Shown here: in pieces, positions 57,936 through 64,000 of the stretch
How the letters are laid out: each line of letters begins with the position of its first letter
Position numbering within the stretch: position 1 is the stretch's first letter
NCBI GenBank assembly: GCA_036023115.1
Contig: JAYKKT010000076.1
Span: 124,001 to 188,000 of the forward strand
DNA: 64,000 nt
Direction of reading: 5' to 3'
Source of the DNA: Brasenia schreberi
Lineage: Eukaryota > Streptophyta > Magnoliopsida > Nymphaeales > Cabombaceae
Translations under genes and position numbers: made by a program
Notes under the pieces: generated by a model
Told to the model about the DNA's origin: nothing
Seen by the model: the letters and a program-made list of their open reading frames with translations, nothing else
The model's database searches: none

Positions 57936-58200
57936 TCGTGGGCTAAGGGTGGTTTAGGGCTAGGTTAGGTGGTTGGGTTTTAGGGTGAGGTTTAGTGAGC
58001 TAGGTTAGGTGGTTTAAGCTAGGTTTAGGCTAGGATTAGGGAAATTAATCTAGGTTTAGGGAAGGATTAGGGAAGTGGGTTAGGTGATTAGGTTGGGATT
58101 AGGCCGGGATTAGGGAAGTGGGTTAGGTGATTAGGTTCAGATTAGGAGTGGATTAGGGGTTTAGGCTAGGTTTAGGCATTTTTGGCTAGGTTTAGGTGAT
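57936..58200 (-). repeat. Degenerate telomere-like repeats, el5 5' LTR U3
   Basis: Plus strand GGTTAGG, TTTAGG and GATTAGG blocks over about 265 bp. Confidence 0.7.
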
Positions 58201-59826
58201 GGAGCTCCCTTAGCATGGCCCATAAACCTTGATCACCCCATGTTGGTGCAGCCCTAGGTTAGGTTTTAGCTAATTACAAGCTTAAACCCACTCAATTAGG
58301 CTAAACCACAAGATTAAACCCAAACTTGACACACAAGTCAAGCTTAATACAACACTCTTGATATTTATCACCCCCACTCTCTCTCATGCCCAATATCCCA
58401 CGTGAATTTCAAGTGGGCCCCACCTCCATTTATGAGAAGGTGATGTGGGCCATGGATATGGATATTGGATTGGATCTTTGGATCCAAATCCAAATCCAAG
58501 TCCACATATGGGTTTGGATTGGAATCTGGATATATATGGTCCAGATCCAATCCAAACTGAACTCTGACTCCTTCGAGCTGGGTTCGAAACGGACGATTCG
58601 TGCGGGGCCTGACAGCATCAGTACTCCGTCTGCGTTGGGTCTTCGCCAACATGGTCGTCCGCCTCCGTTTCTGCCTTCCGGAGATGACTTCAAATGATAT
58701 TTTGGTAAGAACAGGGTCTTGGACGTTCGAGATCCTGGGGTGTGAATCAGATGCAAGAGTTGCTGCGCCGGGCTCGACAGGTGCTCCGGTTCCGGGCTCT
58801 TCTTGGCTCTCCTGGTCCTGTCTTGATCAGGCCAAGCTACTTCGGGGTTTCAAAACATGTTTTAAAAGGGTTTTCAAAAGCTATATCATATGTTTTTGAA
58901 AGATAAAGTTTAAAACATATATACAGGGTTGTTTGGAAGGCTCCTGGGTTTCCAAACTCAAAATGGCCCTTTGGGGCTGCTTATATAAAACCAGATGGAT
59001 TTTGAGAAATTCGTGGGATTTCGGGGTGTTTACATATACAAGCAGCCCCAAAGGGCCATTTTTGAGTTTGGAAACCCAGGAGCCTTCCAAACAAACCCTG
59101 TGTATATGTTTTAAACTTTATCTTTCAAAAACATATGATATAGCTTTTGAAAACCCTTTTAAAACATGTTTTGAAACCCCAAAGTGGCTTGGCCCGATCA
59201 AGACAGGACCAGGAGAGCCAAGAAGAGCCCGGAACCGGAGCACCTGTCGAGCCCGGCGCAGCAACTCCTGTATCTGATTCACACCCCAGGATCTCGAACG
59301 TCCAAGACCCTGTTCTTATCAAAATAGCATTTGAAGTCATCTCCGGAAGGCAGAAACGGAGGCGGACGACTATGTTGGCGAAGACCCAACGCAGACGGAG
59401 TACTGATGCTGTCAGGCCCCGCACGAATCGTCCGTTTCGAACCCAGCTCGAAGGAGTCAGAGTTCAGTTTGGATTGGATCTGGACCATATATATCCAGAT
59501 TCTAATCCAAACCCATATGTGGACCTGGATTCGGATTTGGATCCAGAGATCCAATCCAATATCCATATCCATGGCCCACATCACCTTCTCATAAATGGAG
59601 GTGGGGCCCACTTGAAATTCACGTGGGATATTGGGCATTAGAGAGAGTGGGGGGTGAAAAATATCAAGAGTGTTGTATTAAGCTTGACTTGTGTGTCAAG
59701 TTTGGGTTTAATCTTGTGGGTTAGCCTAATTGAGTGGGTTTAAGCTTGTAATTAGCTAAGACCTAACCTAGGGCTGCACCAACATGGGGTGATCAAGGTC
59801 TATGGGCCATGCTAAGGGAGCTCCTT

Positions 59827-60095
59827 CACCTAAACCTAACCCAAAATGCCTAAACCTAGCCTAAACCCCTAATCCACCCCTAATCTGAACCTAATCACCT
59901 AACCCACTTCCCTAATCCCGGCCTAATCCCAACCTAATCACCTAACCCACTCCCCTAATCCTTCCCTAAACCTAGATTAGTTTCCCTAAACCTAGCCTAA
60001 ACCTAGCCTAATCACCTAACCTAGCTCACTAAACCTCACCCTAAAACCCAACCACCTAACCTAGCCCTAAACCCCTAAACCACCCTTAGCCCACG
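59827..60095 (+). repeat. Degenerate telomere-like repeats, el3 3' LTR U3
   Basis: Matches the arrangement at 19681-19936 in the partner LTR. Confidence 0.7.
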
Positions 60096-60223
60096 ATTTA
60101 TCAAAACACCTAGTTTTAAAATATCTGGCCCAACCCCATCCAGCCCACCTTATCTACATACTACCCTACCTAAACCACCTAACCACTACCCACAACCCAG
60201 CCCTAACCGACCTACCCATCCCC

Positions 60224-60231
60224 TATTTAAA
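60224..60231 (+). promoter_or_regulatory. TATA box of el3 3' LTR
   Basis: TATTTAAA. It would read out of el3 into the remaining el2 LTR. Confidence 0.65.
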
Positions 60232-61188
60232 CCCCCCTCATTGTGGGCGGGTTTTCTAAGTGGGAACCACCCCTTCCATCCAGCCGGGTCCTCTCCTTCT
60301 CCCATTTCTCATCCAGCCGTGACCACTCCCCAACAGCTCCAGCTCCTCCACCAGCCGCCACCTGCTCCGCCACCTTCCCTCTTCCGTCCACCACCACTGC
60401 CCCCCCCAACCGGACGCCACCATCTTCCCCCAACTCCACCAGCCGACAGCCACCTGCCCGCCACTCTCCCACTCCATCCGCCACTCCTCCCCATTCGGTA
60501 AGTCCCCCTAACTCCCTCAAAGTCACTCTCTACCACCTCTCCACTCTTAGCCACCCATCTTCCCTTCAGCTCAGCCCCTTTGCCGCCACCACCTAAGCCT
60601 AGCCGAACCTAGGATAACCCAAGTGGCTGGCCACTACTCAGCCACCATCTCCCATTCGGCCAACCCCCCCCCCCCTAGGTGTCCTCTTTGGCCTTCCCAC
60701 TAGCTCACCTTTTAGGTCCAGTTTCCCTAAGTACCTAACTTCCCTAGTGACCCTAAGACCCACTTATTCAGCCACTCTAAACTCCCTACTTGGAGGCGCC
60801 GCCTACTTGCCACCGGCCCCCTTCGAGGCGTCTATCCCGCGCCCCACTTGCAGCCGGCCAGCACCCTTGACCACCTACCTTCGCGGAGCTCCCACTTGCA
60901 GCCCAAGGCCAAGCCTACGCTCAAGCAAGACCTCTACGGACCAGCTACTCGTAAGTGTCTAAACTCGGTCTTTAGTCATATACTTGCTTGAAATTCAATT
61001 TGATACGGGGTTGTAATAACGGAGCATAGTCTCCCCCCGCTTGTAATAACGTGGCTTGGCACAACCACACACGTGCACTCTCTTAGTCGTGCACAATTTT
61101 GAACACACACGGGCCTAATCAGCCCCTAATATATAAGTGTACGTATATATTTCATTTCCGAAGGGTTTTGTTTAAGTTGGGTGTGTTG

Positions 61189-61817
61189 TCTTTCAATTTA
61201 AACACTCTCACACACATTGAGCTTTCGCTCTTATTTGAAAGACCCAAGTAAGGGCCGACCTATACTATTTGGGTTTCATTTCATGTCGTGTGAGTAAGTC
61301 TTTCAATTTAAACACTCTCACACACATTGAGCTTTCGCTCTTATTTGAAAGACCCAAGTAAGGGCCGACCTATACTATTTGGGTTTCATTTCATGTCGTG
61401 TGAGTAAGTCTTTCAATTTAAACACTCTCACACACATTGAGCTTTCGCTCTTATTTGAAAGACCCAAGTAAGGGCCAACCTATACTATTTGGGTTTCATT
61501 TCTTGTCGTGTGAGTAAGTCTTTCAATTGAAGCACTTTCACACACATTGAGCCTTCGCTCTTACTCCCCAAGACCTTAGTAAAGGCCTTATTGCAGTTAT
61601 ATTTGGGTTTCATTTATGTCGTGTGTGTAGTACTTCAATTCAAGCACTCTCACACACATTGAGCCTTCGCTCTTACTCCCAAGACCTTAGTCAAGGCCAT
61701 ACTGCAATTTATATTTGGGTTTTATTTCATGTCGTGTGTGTAAGTCTTTCGATTCAAGCACGCACCCACATTGAGCCTTCGCTCTTATTTGCAAGACCCG
61801 AGTAAGGGCTCATATAC
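61189..61817 (+). repeat. 110-bp tandem array in el3 3' LTR, 6 units
   Basis: Units start near 61189, 61299, 61409, 61519, 61631 and 61745, the same number as the 5' partner. Confidence 0.9.
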
Positions 61818-61836
61818 ATAAGATATATACGTATTT

Positions 61837-61905
61837 CCCTTCGGTTATTTCCCTTCGGTTATTTCCCTTCGGTTATTTCCCTTCTGTTATTTCCCTTCAG
61901 TATTG
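61837..61905 (+). repeat. 14-bp tandem repeat in el3 3' LTR
   Basis: Four full units plus a partial, against six plus a partial in the 5' LTR. Confidence 0.88.
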
Positions 61906-62393
61906 TCTTTACATTTCGGGTTTTCCCTTTGGAGTAGCGTGAGTTTGCATTGCATCTACGCCATACCACGAGGTAGGACGCATATTGCATCGAAGCAACC
62001 CCCCGCTCGAATTCGCCCATGTAGTGGAGTGTTCATAACACACAAACTAGGCGACCCAAAAAGGGATAAAAGAAAAGACTTAGGCACGTGCAATCGCATC
62101 TTAAAGACCCGAAATAGACACCTCGAACCGTTTCGTAGACTTTCTCCCCAAAAACTCGATTTTTTTGCAAAAGCGTACAGACTGACCCTTGCGCATCGGT
62201 GCAAGAAGGTCTGCGACGACAAGAGCTCACTTGCTCACAGTCGCCACGTTTAGAAGTCAGTGTTAATATATCTTCGCTAGCTTAAGTAAGCTAGCTGGCA
62301 CGCCCAATTTGTATACATAGGCCTTAGACGCACGATAAGATCCACTCAGAGCCACGAAAGAGGCGAAGAGGCGGGGATTTTCGCGCGTCTACA

Positions 62394-64000
62394 GAAACCC
62401 AGGAGCCTTCCAGACAACCCTGTACATACGTGTTGAACTCTATATTTCGAAAATATACATTATAGCTTTTAAAACATTTTAAAAACTTGTTTTGAAACCC
62501 CAAAGTGGCTTGGCCCGATTAAGACAAGACCAGGAGAGCCAAGAAGAGCCTGGAACCGGAGCACCTGTCGAGCCCGGCACAGCAACTCTTGTATCTGATT
62601 CACACCCCAGGATCTCGAACGTCCAAGACCCTGTTCTTACCAAAATAGCATTTGAAGTCATCTCCGGAAGGCAGAAACGGAGGCGGACGACTATGTTGGC
62701 GAAGACCCAACGCAGACGGAGTACTGATGCTGTCAGGCCCCGCACGAATCGTCCGTTTCGAACCCAGCTCGAAGGAGTCAGAGTTCAGTTTGGATTGAAT
62801 CTGGACCATATATATCCAGATTCCAATCCAAACCCATATGTGGACTGGGATTTGGATTTGGATCCAGACATCCAATCCAATATCCATATCCATGGCCCAC
62901 ATCACCTTCTCATAAATGGGGGTGGGGCCCACTTGAGATTCACGTGGGATATTGGGCATGAGAGAGAGTGGGGGGGTGAAAAATATCAAGAGTGTTGTAT
63001 TAAGCTTGACTTGTGTGTCAAGTTTGGGTTAATCATGTGGGTTAGCCTAATTGAGTGGGTTTAAGCTTGTAATTAGCTAAAACCTAACCTAGGGCTGCAC
63101 CAACATGGGGTGATCAAGGTCTATGGGCCATGCTAAGGGAGCTCCTTCACCTAAACCTAACCCAAAATGACTAATCCTAGCCTAAACCCCTAATCCTAGC
63201 CTAATCACCTAACCCACTTCCCTAATCCCGGCCTAATCCCAACCTAATCACCTAACCCACTTCCCTAATCCTTCCCTAAACCTAGATTAATTTCCCTAAT
63301 CCTAGCCTAAACCTAGCCTAATCACCTAACCTAGCTCACTAAACCTCACCCTAAAACCCCACCACCTAACCTAGCCCTAAACCCCTAAACCACCCTTAGC
63401 CCACGATTTACCCAAACCCCTAGTTTTAAAATATCTGGCCCAACCCTTTCCAGCCCACCTTATCTACATACCACCCTACCTAAACCACCTAACCACTACC
63501 CTCAGCCCAGCCTTAACCGACCTACCCATCCCCTATTTAAACCCCCCTCCTTGTGGGCGGGTTTTCTAAGTGGGAGCCCTCACCTCAGCCCAGCCGACTC
63601 CACTCTCCAACCTGTCCGCCTGCTCCACCTGCTCCATCAGCTCCACCTGCACCGCCACCTTCCCTCTTCCATCCACCACCACCATCCCTAAGCCGGATGC
63701 CATCACCTCCACCCAACCGAACCAGCCAACAGCCACCTGCCCGCCTGCTTCCCACTTCATCCGCCACCTCTCCCTATTCGGTAAGTACCCCAAACTCCCT
63801 CAAAGTCCCTCTCTTCCACCTCTCCACTCTTAGCCACCCATCCTACCTTCATCTCAGCCCCTTTGCCACCACCACTTTAACCTAGCCGAACCCAGCATAG
63901 CCCAAACTGCCGGCCACTACCTAGCCGTCCTTTCCCATTCGGTTTTCCCCTAGGTGTCCCATTCGGCTTTCCTACCAGCTCACCTTCTAGGTCCAGTTTC
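62394..64000 (+). repeat. el2 3' LTR, continuation, cut by window end
   Basis: It resumes with duplicated gaaac and CCAGGAGCCTTCC, in register with 18842, and shares el2-specific bases with 7643-10925. Telomere-like repeats about 63147-63400, TATTTAAA 63534-63541, donor GT 63781. The window ends in the leader, before donor 2 and the arrays. Confidence 0.93.
63534..63541 (+). promoter_or_regulatory. TATA box of el2 3' LTR
   Basis: TATTTAAA with the same CCTCCTTGTGGGCGGG downstream as in the el2 5' LTR. Confidence 0.65.

Larger units (their letters stand above)
30342..59034 (-). mobile_element. el5: complete retrotransposon in el3 3' LTR, host to el4
   Basis: Minus-strand element: 5' LTR 55837-59034, internal region 47854-55836, 3' LTR 46111-47853 joined to 30342-31346. 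Flanking duplications tatac (30337-30341 and 59035-59039) are perfect. Both LTRs share diagnostic bases, for example CAACATGGTCGTCC and AAATGATATTTTGGTAAG on the plus strand, where el4 has CAACATAGTCG and a different second motif. This confirms that the split pieces are a pair. Pol is intact; gag-pro has three small indels. Confidence 0.95.
55837..59034 (-). repeat. el5 5' LTR (3198 bp)
   Basis: On the minus strand, TGTAAACACC at 59034 to CGTCTACA at 55837. Telomere-like repeats 57936-58200, TATTTAAA 57808-57801, donor GTs at 57544 and 57095. It has only about four 110-bp units, which explains its shorter length. Confidence 0.94.
18843..62393 (+). mobile_element. el3: complete retrotransposon in el2 3' LTR, host to el5
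   Basis: 5' LTR 18843-22299, internal region 22300-30290, 3' LTR 30291-30341 joined to 59035-62393. It is flanked by perfect 5-bp duplications gaaac (18838-18842 and 62394-62398). The two LTRs share marks such as GGACCTGGATTCGGATTT not seen in el2, el4 or el5. Without its cargo the element is about 14.9 kb. Gag-pro is intact and pol has one 1-bp deletion. Confidence 0.95.
59035..62393 (+). repeat. el3 3' LTR, remaining part (3354 bp plus repeated target)
   Basis: It resumes with the duplicated tatac and AAGCAGCCCC after el5, exactly in register with 30341. TATTTAAA 60224-60231, donors GT 60498 and 60951. A 24-bp deletion between TGCAA repeats near 62088 removes a CACGTG-bearing segment kept in the 5' LTR. 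It ends CGTCTACA at 62393. Confidence 0.94.
7643..64000 (+). mobile_element. el2: retrotransposon inserted in el0 3' LTR, itself host to el3
   Basis: 5' LTR 7643-10925, internal region 10926-18755, 3' LTR split into 18756-18842 and 62394 to beyond the window. The two 3' LTR pieces join in register and share marks with the el2 5' LTR that other copies lack, such as GTGGACTGGGATTT and AACTCTATATTTCG. The sequence between the pieces is el3 and its nested cargo. Both ORFs carry nonsense codons and pol also has a 153-bp deletion, so it is dead. Confidence 0.9.

Noticed and set aside
1..64000. Host plant genes, tRNA or rRNA genes
   Set aside because: Every stretch is assigned to an LTR, leader, gag-pro, pol or 3' UTR of the same family; I saw no other coding or RNA signature.

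Overview
The window is entirely plant retrotransposon DNA. It holds six copies (called el0 to el5 here) of one large Ty3/gypsy (Metaviridae) LTR family, about 14.7 kb per complete element, with LTRs of about 3.2-3.5 kb. The lineage looks like Tat (the Ogre/Retand side): pol carries a second, complete RNase H domain between the usual RT-RNase H and the integrase, and there is no chromodomain. That domain order, TTTAGGG-like runs in the LTRs and nesting this dense point to a flowering plant with a repeat-rich genome; I cannot name the species. I see no host gene, tRNA, rRNA, CRISPR array or bacterial feature.

Layout. What first looks like a tandem array of shared and inverted LTRs resolves into nested insertions. 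Three insertions have matching 5-bp target-site duplications (TSDs) on both sides inside the window; two more have one side visible. el0 (+) is the outermost host; only its integrase C-terminus, 3' UTR and the first 60 nt of its 3' LTR are visible (6006-7642). el1 (-, 1-6005) sits in the el0 integrase gene. el2 (+) starts at 7643 in the el0 3' LTR, and its own 3' LTR is split (18756-18842 and 62394-64000, running off the window). el3 (+, 18843-62393, TSD gaaac) is inserted in that LTR. The el3 3' LTR is split (30291-30341 and 59035-62393) by el5 (-, 30342-59034, TSD tatac). The el5 3' LTR is split (30342-31346 and 46111-47853) by el4 (+, 31347-46110, TSD aagac), the innermost and youngest element. 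Insertion order: el0, then el1 and el2, then el3, el5, el4.

Each element reads LTR, primer-binding site, a gag-protease ORF (956 codons when intact), a spacer of about 110 nt, a pol ORF (1228 codons when intact: RT, RNase H, second RNase H, integrase), a 3' UTR of about 1.2 kb, polypurine tract, LTR. The el3 gag-pro and el5 pol are open from end to end, but no single element has both. el1 and el2 carry nonsense codons; el3, el4 and el5 carry small indels at homopolymers or short repeats.

Each LTR has the same internal plan: a U3 with a strong hairpin and degenerate CCTAAACC repeats, a TATTTAAA box, a C-rich putative first exon ending in a GTAAGT donor, a second GTAAGT donor, a 110-bp tandem array, a 14-bp tandem array and a short palindrome near the 3' end. 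Acceptor-like sites lie just before gag and just before pol. The most unusual observations are that three independent insertions fall within a 37-nt interval of the host 3' LTR, and that the leader may be spliced.
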